DNA from: Enemella evansiae
Lineage (GTDB): Bacteria; Pseudomonadota; Alphaproteobacteria; Rhodobacterales; Rhodobacteraceae
Length of the DNA stretch: 64,000 nt
Direction: 5' to 3'
Assembly: GCA_017255395.1 (NCBI GenBank)
Contig: JAFKDC010000007.1
Location: forward strand, 99,623 to 163,622
In this document: positions 32,864 to 41,119 of the stretch, in pieces
Layout: every line of letters starts with the position of its first letter
Position numbering within the stretch: the first letter of the stretch is position 1
Position numbers and translations under genes: made by a program
The notes under the pieces: generated by a model
Database searches by the model: none
What the model saw: only the letters and a program-made list of their open reading frames with translations
What the model was told of the DNA's origin: nothing

Positions 32864-33673
32864 ATGACCGACGCCTCAACCGGCACACTGACAGAGCAGA
32901 TCGGTGCGCAACTGCCCTTCCTTCGGCGTTATGCCCGGGCATTGACCGGTTCCCAGACACGCGGCGATGGCTACGCGGCGGCCACGCTCGAAGCGATCCT
33001 GACAGACCCCTCCGCCTTCGACCGCAGCGTCCCTGCGAAAGTGGCTCTTTTCAAGGTCTTCCACACCATCTGGTCGACCTCGGGCGGCTCCATGGAGACC
33101 GAAGAAGACGGCCTGCGCGGGCAGGCCCAGAAGCACCTCGCCGGCCTCACCAGCGGCACCCGCGAAGCGTTGCTTCTGCACACCATCGAGGAAATCCCCA
33201 TGGGCGATGTCGCCACGATTCTGGATATGTCCGAAGACGAAGCCTCTAACCTCGTGGAGATTGCCTACGCCGAAATGGCAAAATCGCTGTCCGGCTCTGT
33301 CATGATCATCGAGGACGAGGCGATTATCGCGCTCGACCTCGAGTCCACCGTGTCCGAGATGGGCCACCGCGTCACCGGCGTCGCCCGCACTGCGGATGGC
33401 GCCCGAGAGCTGTTCGAGCGCGAGAAGCCCAACCTGATCCTCTCCGACATCCAGCTGGCCGACAACTCCAGCGGCATCGACGCGGTCAACGACATCCTGA
33501 AGGCCTCGCCGGATATCCCGGTGATCTTCATCACCGCCTTCCCGGAACGTCTGCTGACCGGCGAGGGACCGGAACCCGCCTTTCTGATCCCCAAGCCCTA
33601 CACGGTCGAGCAGGTGCGCTCGGCGGTCAGCCAGGCGATGTTCTTCTCGTCGACGGAAACCCTGCGGGTCTGA
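32864..33673 (+). CDS. phyR: general stress response regulator PhyR (anti-anti-sigma factor)
   Basis: A 269-residue protein with an N-terminal sigma-like domain (~1-130: LPFLRRYARALTGSQTRGDG; VATILDMSEDEASNLVE) and a C-terminal receiver (~145-260: MIIEDEAIIALDLE, phosphoacceptor D195 in LILSDIQLAD, and the conserved Lys in FLIPKPY). Phosphorylation opens the sigma-like domain to bind NepR and free EcfG. The start at MTDASTG is the canonical N-terminus; the open frame begins 10 codons earlier at GTG. Divergent from nepR, with a perfect bidirectional terminator after it. Confidence 0.96.
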   Translation: MTDASTGTLTEQIGAQLPFLRRYARALTGSQTRGDGYAAATLEAILTDPSAFDRSVPAKVALFKVFHTIWSTSGGSMETEEDGLRGQAQKHLAGLTSGTREALLLHTIEEIPMGDVATILDMSEDEASNLVEIAYAEMAKSLSGSVMIIEDEAIIALDLESTVSEMGHRVTGVARTADGARELFEREKPNLILSDIQLADNSSGIDAVNDILKASPDIPVIFITAFPERLLTGEGPEPAFLIPKPYTVEQVRSAVSQAMFFSSTETLRV

Positions 33674-33693
33674 GACATCGGCCCATGCAGACG

Positions 33694-33724
33694 AAAGGCC
33701 CGGGATCGCACCCGGGCCTTTTGA
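33694..33724 (+). terminator. intrinsic terminator of phyR
   Basis: Perfect 11-bp arms AAAGGCCCGGG (33694-33704) and CCCGGGCCTTT (33711-33721), loop ATCGCA, followed by TTTTGAG. Because it is symmetric with A/T-rich ends it can also serve the convergent DUF1328 gene, which ends at 33727. Confidence 0.85.
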
Positions 33725-33726
33725 GT

Positions 33727-33963
33727 CTAACGTGTCAGTCCAGAGCGTTCCGTGGCGCGGACAGGGCGGTGCAACTCGTGCCGACTGCGTCGGGATGCCG
33801 ATCCCTCGTTCAGGCGCCGCGCCAGCAACGACAAGGCGAAGAACGCCCCGAAGATCAGGCACAGGATCTGGGCAACCGGCGCCGAAGCCGCGCCGAAGCC
33901 TGAAAAACCGAAGACACCGGTTATCACCGCAAGCGCCAGAAGAACGGATGGCCAGAAAGGCAT
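33727..33963 (-). CDS. DUF1328 (UPF0391, YtjA-like) small membrane protein
   Basis: 78 residues. Residues 1-50 are the usual DUF1328 core with two hydrophobic helices (PFWPSVLLALAVITGVFGFS and VAQILCLIFGAFFALSLLAR). Typical members stop soon after; this one has an extra basic tail of ~27 residues (RRSRHELHRPVRATERS). Start supported by GGAGACGACG just upstream. An exact EcfG site (N17) lies 46 nt before the ATG. Family members are stress-associated but of unknown mechanism. Confidence 0.82.
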   Translation of the reverse strand: MPFWPSVLLALAVITGVFGFSGFGAASAPVAQILCLIFGAFFALSLLARRLNEGSASRRSRHELHRPVRATERSGLTR

Positions 33964-34009
33964 CGTCGTCTCCTTTTCACTTGGTACTTGGTCATTCACT
34001 TGGGGAAAG

Positions 34010-34035
34010 AACGGCCATGCCCGGCCCGACGTTCC
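34010..34035 (-). promoter_or_regulatory. EcfG-type promoter of the DUF1328 gene
   Basis: On the minus strand, exact GGAAC (34035-34031), 17-nt spacer, exact CGTT (34013-34010). Divergent from the next promoter at 34070. Confidence 0.72.
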
Positions 34036-34069
34036 CCATCCCGGCGCGAAGAATTTGTCGCCAATGCAG

Positions 34070-34094
34070 GGAACCCGGGCCGCTGCCGCGCGTT
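34070..34094 (+). promoter_or_regulatory. EcfG-type promoter of the DUF883 gene
   Basis: Exact GGAAC (34070-34074), 16-nt spacer, exact CGTT (34091-34094), 35 nt before the ATG at 34130. Confidence 0.78.
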
Positions 34095-34129
34095 GCCGAG
34101 GTGAAGCATTCTCGAAGGAGAACCATCCG

Positions 34130-34447
34130 ATGGCACTGAGCAAATCGAAAAGCAACGGGATCGACCGCCATGCCGACTTCCAGGCGGTGAAGAAGCAACT
34201 TCAGAACGCTGCGGCGGAAGCACAGGAAGCCGTGCGTCACAGCGCCGCCGAGGCCGAAGAGCGACTGCGCGACGCGACCCGCCAGGCGCAGGTCCTGGCC
34301 CGCGACACCTATGCCGAAGGGTCCAACCGGGCGATGGCCCTGCGCGACGAAGTCGAAACCGGCATCCGCCGCAACCCCGGGCTGGCGATTGCGGGTGCCG
34401 TGGGCGGCGGTGTCCTGCTGGGGCTGCTGCTCAGCCGCAGGCGCTGA
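34130..34447 (+). CDS. YqjD/ElaB-like protein (DUF883)
   Basis: 105 residues. A long amphipathic helix (FQAVKKQLQNAAAEAQEAVR to ATRQAQVLARDTYAEG) is followed by ALRDEVETGIRRNPGLAIAGA and a C-terminal transmembrane anchor ending LLLSRRR. The RNPGLAIAGAVGGGVLLG motif is the YqjD/ElaB signature; enterobacterial homologues are inner-membrane proteins that associate with ribosomes in stationary phase. Strong AAGGAG ribosome-binding site at 34116-34121. EcfG promoter upstream, terminator downstream: a single-gene unit. Confidence 0.9.
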   Translation: MALSKSKSNGIDRHADFQAVKKQLQNAAAEAQEAVRHSAAEAEERLRDATRQAQVLARDTYAEGSNRAMALRDEVETGIRRNPGLAIAGAVGGGVLLGLLLSRRR

Positions 34448-34507
34448 AGGCCCCGACACATTCTCTCTCTGCGTATCCAAAGGCACTCTTCGCAGCAGAT
34501 CAACTGG

Positions 34508-34535
34508 GCGGTCTCTTTCGGGACCGCCTTTTTTA
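34508..34535 (+). terminator. intrinsic terminator of the DUF883 gene
   Basis: GGCGGTC / GACCGCC arms around CTCTTTCGG, followed by TTTTTT, about 60 nt after the stop codon. Confidence 0.8.
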
Positions 34536-34588
34536 TGGCCAATCACAGCGGCATGGCCCGGGACCATCGCCGCCCTGCCGGGGCGGCG

Positions 34589-35770
34589 TCAGCGCACCGT
34601 GAACGCGCGAAAGGCAAAGCTGGCCGTGCCGCCGGGCACCGCCACCTCTCCGACAAGGGTGCCGCCCATGACGCGTTCGATCACCGGGCGCAGCCACTGG
34701 CGCACGTCCTGATCCTCTGGCCCGCAGGCGAAGCCCAGCCTGTGCGTGCCCTTCTCGTCCTCTTCCACGACCACCAGCCCGTATTGCGCCGCCGGAGAGG
34801 TCTGGAACCGGGTCTGTAGCGCGCTCAGCTTTACCTGCTGGAAGATCTCCGTGGGCAGCGGCACCAGCCGCCCGCTGGGCGCCACGTCGTAGAACAGCGG
34901 CGTGCAGTCCGCAGGCACATCGGCGGCGACCGAAAGCTCCTCGCCCACCCCCAGCGCCTCGGGATACAGCGACATCACCAGTGGCAGCGGTTTCGGCGCC
35001 GCCGCGGCGGTCGCCTTCAACACCCCGGACTGGCCGAGGATCAGCGCCATCGGCACGCCGAAGTTGATGCCCACACGGTCGTTGCCCGCATTGTGCAGGC
35101 CGATCACCTGCCGCGCCGAACTGTCGAAGATCGGCGAGCCGGAATTGCCGCCCAGCGTGTCGCAGGTGTGCCGCAGCCGGTTGCCCTCTGACGGCGGCCG
35201 CGCCGCCCGGCAGCCCTCGCGACTGATGCGTTGCGATTCCCCCTTGGGGTGGCCGATGATCCAATAGGGCATGCCCTCCTTGGCCACCGCATCGGTCAGC
35301 GGCAGCACCGGGTAGCGCGACGCGGGATCGCCGCGCACCCGCAACACCGTGTAGTCAAGCTCCTTCGAGGTCTCGACCGGCGTCACGTCGACGTCGAAGC
35401 CTTCGGCCTCCTCGATCATCCCGGGATGGGTATAGCCCGCCATCCAGGTGACCGAGAGGATCTCTGTGGCCGTCACATCGGGATGCTCCAGCACGCCGGG
35501 GACGCAATGGTTGTTGGTCAGAAGATGCGTCTCGGACACGAGGAAAGCGGTGCAGGGAAAGGTCCCGCCGTCGGTCTCGATCCGCAACAGACCGACCCCC
35601 CGGCCCAGCTTCACGAAGTCCGCCTCGGCGGAATAGGTGCTGATCGGCTCGTTGTTGTAGCCCTCGATGGCCACCTCGTTGTCGATCCCCGCCTGCGGAC
35701 CGGCAAGCCCCCCTGTCGCAAGCCCCCCGCAGGTGAGGGCAAGACAGGCAAGTGACGGCAAAAGGCGCAT
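34589..35770 (-). CDS. secreted trypsin-like serine protease
   Basis: A 393-residue chymotrypsin-fold protein with a Sec signal or lipoprotein-like N-terminus (MRLLPSLACLALTCGGLATG). Catalytic triad: H88 in LLTNNHCVP, D139 in KELDYTVLRV, S210 in LGGNSGSPIFD. The fold should end near residue 240. The remaining ~150 residues form a C-terminal region I do not recognise (ADCTPLFYDVAPSGRLVPLP; SFAFRAFTVR end) that may bind a partner. Likely periplasmic. Divergent from the OmpA-domain gene, 229 bp apart. Confidence 0.88.
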   Translation of the reverse strand: MRLLPSLACLALTCGGLATGGLAGPQAGIDNEVAIEGYNNEPISTYSAEADFVKLGRGVGLLRIETDGGTFPCTAFLVSETHLLTNNHCVPGVLEHPDVTATEILSVTWMAGYTHPGMIEEAEGFDVDVTPVETSKELDYTVLRVRGDPASRYPVLPLTDAVAKEGMPYWIIGHPKGESQRISREGCRAARPPSEGNRLRHTCDTLGGNSGSPIFDSSARQVIGLHNAGNDRVGINFGVPMALILGQSGVLKATAAAAPKPLPLVMSLYPEALGVGEELSVAADVPADCTPLFYDVAPSGRLVPLPTEIFQQVKLSALQTRFQTSPAAQYGLVVVEEDEKGTHRLGFACGPEDQDVRQWLRPVIERVMGGTLVGEVAVPGGTASFAFRAFTVR

Positions 35771-35999
35771 GACAATCCTCCGGGCGGCAATCTATGGCCG
35801 GACCCTATCGCACTTTCCGTTTGATTTGAATCGAAAGACGTGGCCTCGCCCGGCAATCGGCGGCGGCTGTCGATCCGACCGGTCCGGATCGCGCGCAGGA
35901 CCGCAACAGCCCGTCCGGCAGACGAAGGCAGGAAATCCCCCACTGGACCGCAGCGGGACAAATGCGGCATGATGCCGACAGCATTTCCGGGAGCCTGCC

Positions 36000-36647
36000 A
36001 TGCCCAAAGCCCTTTTGATCCTCGCCGCCCTCACCCTGCCCGCCGCCGCGCTTGCGCAGTCGACGGTGACACTGGACGACTTCTCGCTCGACGACCTGAC
36101 CGACACCCCCCCGGCGCAAGCGGCGCCACAGGCAAAGCCGGACAGCGAAATGCGCGACTGCCTCATGGATCAGGCCAGTTGCGCCAGCGCCGAATTCGGC
36201 AATGCCGCGGATTTCACGCTCGACGATGTCTACAACCTCGGGGTCATCGACCGCTCGCAGCAGCAACGGATCGCCGCCACCAACCCCGACCCGGCACCGC
36301 TGCCCTCGATCGACCTCGAAGTGCTTTTCGCCTACAACTCCGACGACCTGACACCGCAGGCCATGGCCAAGCTCTCGACGCTGGCCGCCGCGCTCGGCGA
36401 CCCGCGCCTCGCGGGCAGCCAGCTGCTGTTCATCGGCCATACCGACGCGGTCGGCAGCGCCAGCTACAACAACGACCTCTCGCGCCGCCGCGCACAGGCG
36501 GTGGCCAGCTACGTGCAGGCAACCATGCAGCTGTCCTCCTCCCGGATCGAGGCGGTGGGCGTCGGCTTCTCGCGCCTCAAGAATACCATCGACCCGACCT
36601 CGGCGCAGAACCGCCGGGTGCAGCTGGTGCTCGTGCCCGGCGCCTGA
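36000..36647 (+). CDS. OmpA-domain envelope protein
   Basis: A 215-residue exported protein with signal peptide MPKALLILAALTLPAAALAQ. An N-terminal ~70-residue region has two cysteines (RDCLMDQASCASAEFGN) and an Asp-rich repeat-like DDFSLDDLTD. The C-terminal OmpA/Pal-like peptidoglycan-binding domain (~100-215) contains LLFIGHTDAVGSASYNNDLSRRRA and ends SAQNRRVQLVLVPG. No lipobox. It probably links the envelope to peptidoglycan noncovalently. A strong interrupted palindrome lies 97 bp after the stop. Confidence 0.9.
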   Translation: MPKALLILAALTLPAAALAQSTVTLDDFSLDDLTDTPPAQAAPQAKPDSEMRDCLMDQASCASAEFGNAADFTLDDVYNLGVIDRSQQQRIAATNPDPAPLPSIDLEVLFAYNSDDLTPQAMAKLSTLAAALGDPRLAGSQLLFIGHTDAVGSASYNNDLSRRRAQAVASYVQATMQLSSSRIEAVGVGFSRLKNTIDPTSAQNRRVQLVLVPGA

Positions 36648-37014
36648 CCCGCGCGACAGTCGCGCCGCCGCACCGGACCCGCATTTGCCCCGGAGCCTGC
36701 CGTCGCCTGCCCCGCATCGGACGGGCCCGCCCGCCGGGGGCCAGCGCAATCGCCGAGGGGCCCCCGCAGGGGGATACGGCTATTGCGCTTGCGCCCAAGG
36801 CCGGGTCCGTCACGAAAGGGCAAGGCGAGGGCGGGCTCCGGGGCTTTTGCCCGGGTGGGACCAGAGCGGCCTTCCCGATCCCGCCACACCAAAGGGCCGG
36901 CGGGCGGGCGATGTGGCGCAGCCACGAGTGCCGCCCCGGCCCACCGCGCGCATAGACCGGGCAAGGGCTGCGGGTCGAAACACCGCGCCATCCCCGCCAT
37001 CGGCACCCCAAAAT
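36648..37014. other. intergenic region between the OmpA-domain gene and preT, with a long palindrome
   Basis: No gene seen. An interrupted inverted repeat, GCGCAATCGCCG (36744-36755) with CGGCTATTGCGC (36777-36788), one mismatch, encloses a second G/C hairpin. It may terminate the OmpA-domain transcript. The rest is G/C-rich until the A/T-rich operator-like island at 37011-37034. Confidence 0.5.
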
Positions 37015-37034
37015 TTTACCAATTGATAAAATTT
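37011..37034. promoter_or_regulatory. A/T-rich palindrome upstream of preT, degenerate RutR-like site
   Basis: AAATTTTA (37011-37018) and TAAAATTT (37027-37034) are perfect 8-nt arms around CCAATTGA. Within it TTTACCAATTGATAAA (37015-37030) matches the RutR consensus TTGACCA-NN-TGGTCAA at 11 of 14 defined positions. It is 52 bp from the preT start and strikingly A/T-rich in this G/C-rich DNA. Confidence 0.5.
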
Positions 37035-37085
37035 CGGACTGTGGCACTCTGATCCCACAAAAAAACAAACCGACAGGGAACCGCA

Positions 37086-38411
37086 ATGCCCAGCCCACAT
37101 TCGCCCGGCATCACCCCGGGGCGTCTCGACGCCGAAACGCTGACCCGCAATTTCTCCGATCTGCACGCGCCCTACGACGCGCATGAGGCCGCCGTCGCCG
37201 CCGACCGCTGCTACTTCTGCCACGACGCGCCCTGCGTGACCGCCTGCCCCACGGAGATCGACATCCCGCTCTTCATCCGGCAGATCTCCACCGGCCAGCC
37301 AGAGGCCGCGGCCCGCACAATCCTCGAACAGAACGTCCTCGGCGGCATGTGCGCCCGGGTCTGCCCCACCGAAACGCTCTGCGAACAGGCCTGCGTGCGC
37401 GAAGCCGCCGAGGGCAAACCGGTCGAGATCGGCCGCCTGCAGCGCCATGCCACCGACAGCGTGATGGCCCGTCAGGACCACCCCTTCACCCGCGCCCCGG
37501 ACACCGGCAAGCGCGTCGCCGTGGTCGGCGCCGGCCCCGCAGGGCTCGCCTGTGCCCACCGTCTGGCCATGAAAGGCCATGACGTCACCATCCTCGAGGC
37601 GCGCCCCAAGCCCGGCGGGCTCAACGAATACGGCATCGCCGCCTACAAAAGCACCGACGACTTCGCCGCGCGCGAGGCGGCCTGGCTGATGCAGATCGGC
37701 GGCATTTCCGTCGAGTATGGCAAGACGCTGGGGCGCGACGTGACCCTGGGCCAGTTGCAGGCGGACTACGACGCCGTCTTCCTCGGCCTGGGCCTTGGCG
37801 ACGTCAACCCGCTGGGGATCGAGGGCGCGGAGCGTGACGGCGTGCTCGACGCGGTGGCCTGGATCGCCGAGCTGCGGCAGGCCCCGGACCTTGGCGCCCT
37901 GCCCGTGGGCCGCAACGTCGTGGTGATCGGCGGTGGCATGACCGCCGTGGATGCCGCGGTGCAGGCCCGCCTGCTGGGCGCGGAAACCGTGACCATCGCC
38001 TACCGGCGCGGACAGGATCGCATGGGTGCCAGCCGCTACGAGCAGGACCTCGCCACCTCGAAGGGCGTGCGTATCCTGACCAACGTGGCGCCGGTGGCCG
38101 TACACGGCAATGGCGCGGCCACCCAGATCGAACTGGCCTATATGGCCGAGGGCGCCAAGGGTCTGGAGCCCACCGGCGAGACCCTTCGCCTTCCCGCCGA
38201 TCAGGTCTTCCGCGCCATCGGTCAAAGCCTCGTCCCGCCCGGGGGTCTCGACCTCGACGGTCGCAAGATCAGGGTCGACGCGGCGGGCCGCACCTCGCTG
38301 CCCGGTGTCTGGGCCGGCGGCGACTGCACCCCGGGAGAGGATCTCACCGTGGTTGCCGTGGCCGAGGGCCGCGATGCCGCCGAGGACATCCATCGTGCCC
38401 TGGTGGCATAA
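37086..38411 (+). CDS. preT: dihydropyrimidine dehydrogenase subunit PreT (NAD-dependent)
   Basis: The flavin/Fe-S subunit that passes electrons between NAD(H) and PreA in reductive uracil/thymine degradation. 441 residues. An N-terminal cluster-binding region contains CYFCHDAPCVTACPTEIDIP and CARVCPTETLCEQACVR. The FAD-binding fold VVGAGPAGLACAHRLA is near residue 145, followed by an NAD-binding VVIGGGMTAVDAAVQA near residue 280. Similar to the small subunit of glutamate synthase. Start MPSPHSPGITPGRLD preceded by AGGGAACC. PreA follows after a 254-bp non-coding spacer, longer than usual for this pair. Confidence 0.95.
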   Translation: MPSPHSPGITPGRLDAETLTRNFSDLHAPYDAHEAAVAADRCYFCHDAPCVTACPTEIDIPLFIRQISTGQPEAAARTILEQNVLGGMCARVCPTETLCEQACVREAAEGKPVEIGRLQRHATDSVMARQDHPFTRAPDTGKRVAVVGAGPAGLACAHRLAMKGHDVTILEARPKPGGLNEYGIAAYKSTDDFAAREAAWLMQIGGISVEYGKTLGRDVTLGQLQADYDAVFLGLGLGDVNPLGIEGAERDGVLDAVAWIAELRQAPDLGALPVGRNVVVIGGGMTAVDAAVQARLLGAETVTIAYRRGQDRMGASRYEQDLATSKGVRILTNVAPVAVHGNGAATQIELAYMAEGAKGLEPTGETLRLPADQVFRAIGQSLVPPGGLDLDGRKIRVDAAGRTSLPGVWAGGDCTPGEDLTVVAVAEGRDAAEDIHRALVA

Positions 38412-38665
38412 ATCCCTTGCCGCCCCCGCGCTTCCGGGCGCGGGCGACGCGCGTCTGACCGACAGGGGACCTGCGGGGCGACCGCCGAGAGAAAAACCGG
38501 ACGTCCGCGCACAAGCCCCTGTTTCGAAATGCCTATCCCTTTGGCGCTCCCGGATGGTTGCCGCTCGACTGCCCTGCCACAGGCGCGGGATCGACGGTGG
38601 CCCGGACTGCCCGATCATTCTTTCCCGCCTGCTAGCCGCAGCGCCCTCTTGAGAGGAGAAATACC

Positions 38666-39970
38666 ATGGCCGACCTCACGACAGACTTCATCGGAATCAC
38701 CTCGCCCAACCCCTTCTGGCTGGCCTCCGCGCCGCCGACCGACAAGGAATACAACGTCCGCCGCGCCTTCGAGGCGGGCTGGGGCGGCGTCGTCTGGAAG
38801 ACGCTGGGCGCCGAAGGCCCGCCGGTCGTGAACGTCAACGGCCCGCGCTATGGCGTGATCCACGGTGCCGACCGCCGGGTGCTGGGCATCAACAACATCG
38901 AGCTGATCACCGACCGCCCGCTGGACACCAACCTCGAGGAAATGGCCCGCGTGAAGGCCGACTACCCGGATCGCGCGCTGATCGCCTCGATCATGGTGCC
39001 CTGCGAAGAGGCCGCTTGGAAGGCGATCCTGCCGCGCGTGATGGAAACCGGCGCCGACGGGATCGAGCTGAACTTCGGCTGCCCGCACGGCATGTCGGAA
39101 CGCGGCATGGGCGCGGCGGTGGGACAGGTGCCGGAATACATCGAGATGGTCACCCGCTGGTGCAAGCAGTACTACGACCGCCCGGTGATCGTGAAGCTGA
39201 CGCCCAATATCACCGACATCCGCAAACCCGCCGCGGCGGCGAAGAACGGTGGCGCCGATGCGGTCAGCCTGATCAATACGATCAACTCGATCACCTCGGT
39301 CGATCTGGACAATTTCGCCCCCGAACCGACCATCGACGGCAAGGGCAGCCACGGCGGCTACTGCGGCCCGGCGGTCAAGCCGATCGCGCTGTCCATGGTT
39401 TCGGAGATCGCCCGCGACGCCGCGACCCAGGGCCTGCCGATCAGCGGCATCGGCGGCGTCACCACGTGGCGCGACGCGGCGGAATTCATGGTGCTGGGCT
39501 GCGGCAACGTGCAGGTCTGCACCGCCGCCATGACCTATGGCTTCAAGGTGGTCGAAGAGATGAAGCGCGGCCTGTCGCAATGGATGGACGAAAAGGGCTA
39601 CACCCGGACCTCGGACTTCATCGGCAAGGCGGTGCCGAACGTCACCGACTGGCAGTACCTGAACCTCAACTACGTGACCAAGGCCCGCATCGACCAGGAC
39701 GCCTGCATCAAGTGCGGGCGCTGCTATGCCGCCTGCGAGGACACCAGCCACCAGGCGATCTGGATGAAGGAAGGCCGGGTGTTCGAGGTCAACGACGCGG
39801 AATGCGTGGCCTGCAACCTGTGCATCGACGTCTGCCCGGTCGAGGACTGCATCACCATGGAGCGTCTGGCCCCCGGCGCCACCGACCCGCGCACCGGCCG
39901 CACCGTCGAGGCGGATTACGCCAACTGGACGACCCATCCAAACAACCCCATGGCCAAGGCGGCAGAGTAA
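38666..39970 (+). CDS. preA: dihydropyrimidine dehydrogenase subunit PreA (NAD-dependent)
   Basis: Catalytic FMN/Fe-S subunit, a TIM-barrel related to dihydroorotate dehydrogenase, 434 residues. The flavin barrel spans ~1-310 (GITSPNPFWLASAPPT at the start; IELNFGCPHGMSERGMGAAVGQ; SGIGGVTTWRDAAEFMVLGC at the phosphate site). The C-terminal two-cluster ferredoxin domain has CIKCGRCYAACEDTSH and CVACNLCIDVCPVEDC. Works with PreT to reduce uracil/thymine to the dihydro forms, which the dihydropyrimidinase and N-carbamoyl-beta-alanine amidohydrolase encoded downstream then open and hydrolyse. GAGAGGAG ribosome-binding site. Confidence 0.96.
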   Translation: MADLTTDFIGITSPNPFWLASAPPTDKEYNVRRAFEAGWGGVVWKTLGAEGPPVVNVNGPRYGVIHGADRRVLGINNIELITDRPLDTNLEEMARVKADYPDRALIASIMVPCEEAAWKAILPRVMETGADGIELNFGCPHGMSERGMGAAVGQVPEYIEMVTRWCKQYYDRPVIVKLTPNITDIRKPAAAAKNGGADAVSLINTINSITSVDLDNFAPEPTIDGKGSHGGYCGPAVKPIALSMVSEIARDAATQGLPISGIGGVTTWRDAAEFMVLGCGNVQVCTAAMTYGFKVVEEMKRGLSQWMDEKGYTRTSDFIGKAVPNVTDWQYLNLNYVTKARIDQDACIKCGRCYAACEDTSHQAIWMKEGRVFEVNDAECVACNLCIDVCPVEDCITMERLAPGATDPRTGRTVEADYANWTTHPNNPMAKAAE

Positions 39971-39982
39971 CGGCGCCGTCCT

Positions 39983-40040
39983 GCAAGAGTTCTCGACGAG
40001 AACTCTTGCCCGGTCAGGCTTTTCGGCGAAAAGCCTGACC
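39983..40040. terminator. two tandem perfect hairpins after preA (bidirectional)
   Basis: Hairpin 1 has arms GCAAGAGTTCTCG (39983-39995) and CGAGAACTCTTGC (39997-40009). Hairpin 2 has arms GGTCAGGCTTTTCG (40012-40025) and CGAAAAGCCTGACC (40027-40040). Each arm pair is perfect, with a single central base. They sit between preA and a convergent gene and read the same on both strands. Confidence 0.75.
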
Positions 40041-40049
40041 CCGCGCGGA

Positions 40050-40286
40050 TCAGACGTGCACCACCAGGTCCGAGGCCCGACAGATGATCACGAACTGCCC
40101 GCCGCATTCGATCATGTGAAAGCCCCGTCCCGCCACCTCTGCCTTCAGCCGGTCGCGCCCGATCTCACGCTCCACGTCGCGGACGGCGCGGCGGACGATG
40201 CCGCCCCTGCGCGCGGCCTTGGCATCGAAGATCTGCGCAAGCCAGCGTTCGTTTGCGGCGTGATGGGTCAGGCGGAGCGTCGGCAT
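40050..40286 (-). CDS. small conserved-looking protein of unknown function
   Basis: 78 residues: basic N-terminal half (LRLTHHAANERWLAQIFDAK, ARRGGIVRRAVRDVEREIGR) and a hydrophobic C-terminal strand region (GFHMIECGGQFVIICRASDL). Similar short proteins in Rhodobacteraceae are sometimes mis-annotated as phosphoribosylanthranilate isomerase, but there is no room for a TIM barrel. No signal peptide. It lies convergent to preA just behind the double hairpin. I cannot assign a function. Confidence 0.65.
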   Translation of the reverse strand: MPTLRLTHHAANERWLAQIFDAKAARRGGIVRRAVRDVEREIGRDRLKAEVAGRGFHMIECGGQFVIICRASDLVVHV

Positions 40287-40404
40287 GAGGCCATCCTTGC
40301 CGCGACACGGTTACGCTTCGGTTAATCTGCCCGGCCAAATGCGCCAGACGCGCGGCTCCCGCCACCGCTTCGGAGCAACCCATCCCGCCACCGGACCCGG
40401 GGTC

Positions 40405-41031
40405 TCAGGTCTTCAGCATCCGCCCGAAGAGCGTCTCGAGATGCAGCGCCGCGCCTTCGAAATCCTGCCCGCCCAGCACCGCCCGCACCTGCACATCGAA
40501 ATCGGCATAGTGCTGGGTCTGCGCCCAGATCGAGAAGATCAGGTGGCGGGCGTCGACCTCGGCGAGCCGCCCGTCGGCGACCCAGCCCTCGATCACCGCC
40601 GCCGTGTGGTCCACGAGATCCCGCAATTCGCCTTCCAGAACCGCCTGAATCTGCGGCGCGCCCTGGATGATCTCATTTGCGAAAAGGCGGCTCTCGCGCG
40701 GGAAATCGCGGGCCATCTCCAGCTTGCGCCGGACGTAGGCGAGGATCTCGTCCACCGGCTCGCCCTCCGGGTCGAGCGCCCGCAGCGGATCGAGCCAGGT
40801 TTCCAGAAGGCCGTGCAGCAGCGCGTCGTAGATCGCCTCCTTGGAGGCGAAGTAATACAGCAGGTTCGGCTTCGACAGCCCGGCCTCGGAGGCGATCCGG
40901 TCCAGCGTCGCGCCCCGGAACCCGGCCTCGGAGAAAATCGTCAGCCCGGCCTCCAGAATGGCCTCGCGCTTGCGGCGCTGAATCCGGGTCTGCGGGGGCT
41001 TGGGGGCGCCGTTTGCCGAAATTTCCGCCAT
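40405..41031 (-). CDS. rutR: TetR-family regulator, RutR type
   Basis: A 208-residue TetR regulator. HTH in FRGATLDRIASEAGLSKPNLLYYFASKEAIYDALL, the PNLLYYFASKE recognition block being characteristic of RutR. The ligand domain continues to FGRMLKT; the W/Y-rich stretch IFSIWAQTQHYADF is also RutR-like. RutR binds uracil/thymine and controls pyrimidine use. It is divergent from the amidohydrolase gene, with a near-perfect RutR palindrome between them (41120-41135). Start at MAEISANGAPKP; the frame is open far upstream but reads antisense into the neighbouring gene. Confidence 0.88.
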   Translation of the reverse strand: MAEISANGAPKPPQTRIQRRKREAILEAGLTIFSEAGFRGATLDRIASEAGLSKPNLLYYFASKEAIYDALLHGLLETWLDPLRALDPEGEPVDEILAYVRRKLEMARDFPRESRLFANEIIQGAPQIQAVLEGELRDLVDHTAAVIEGWVADGRLAEVDARHLIFSIWAQTQHYADFDVQVRAVLGGQDFEGAALHLETLFGRMLKT

Positions 41032-41119
41032 GTTCCGTCCCGATCCGCCCCGTAATCGTGCAGATGCCGCTTTGCGCGGCATGCCGCTTGACTGAATGCC
41101 GACCTCTGTTAGCGTTGTT

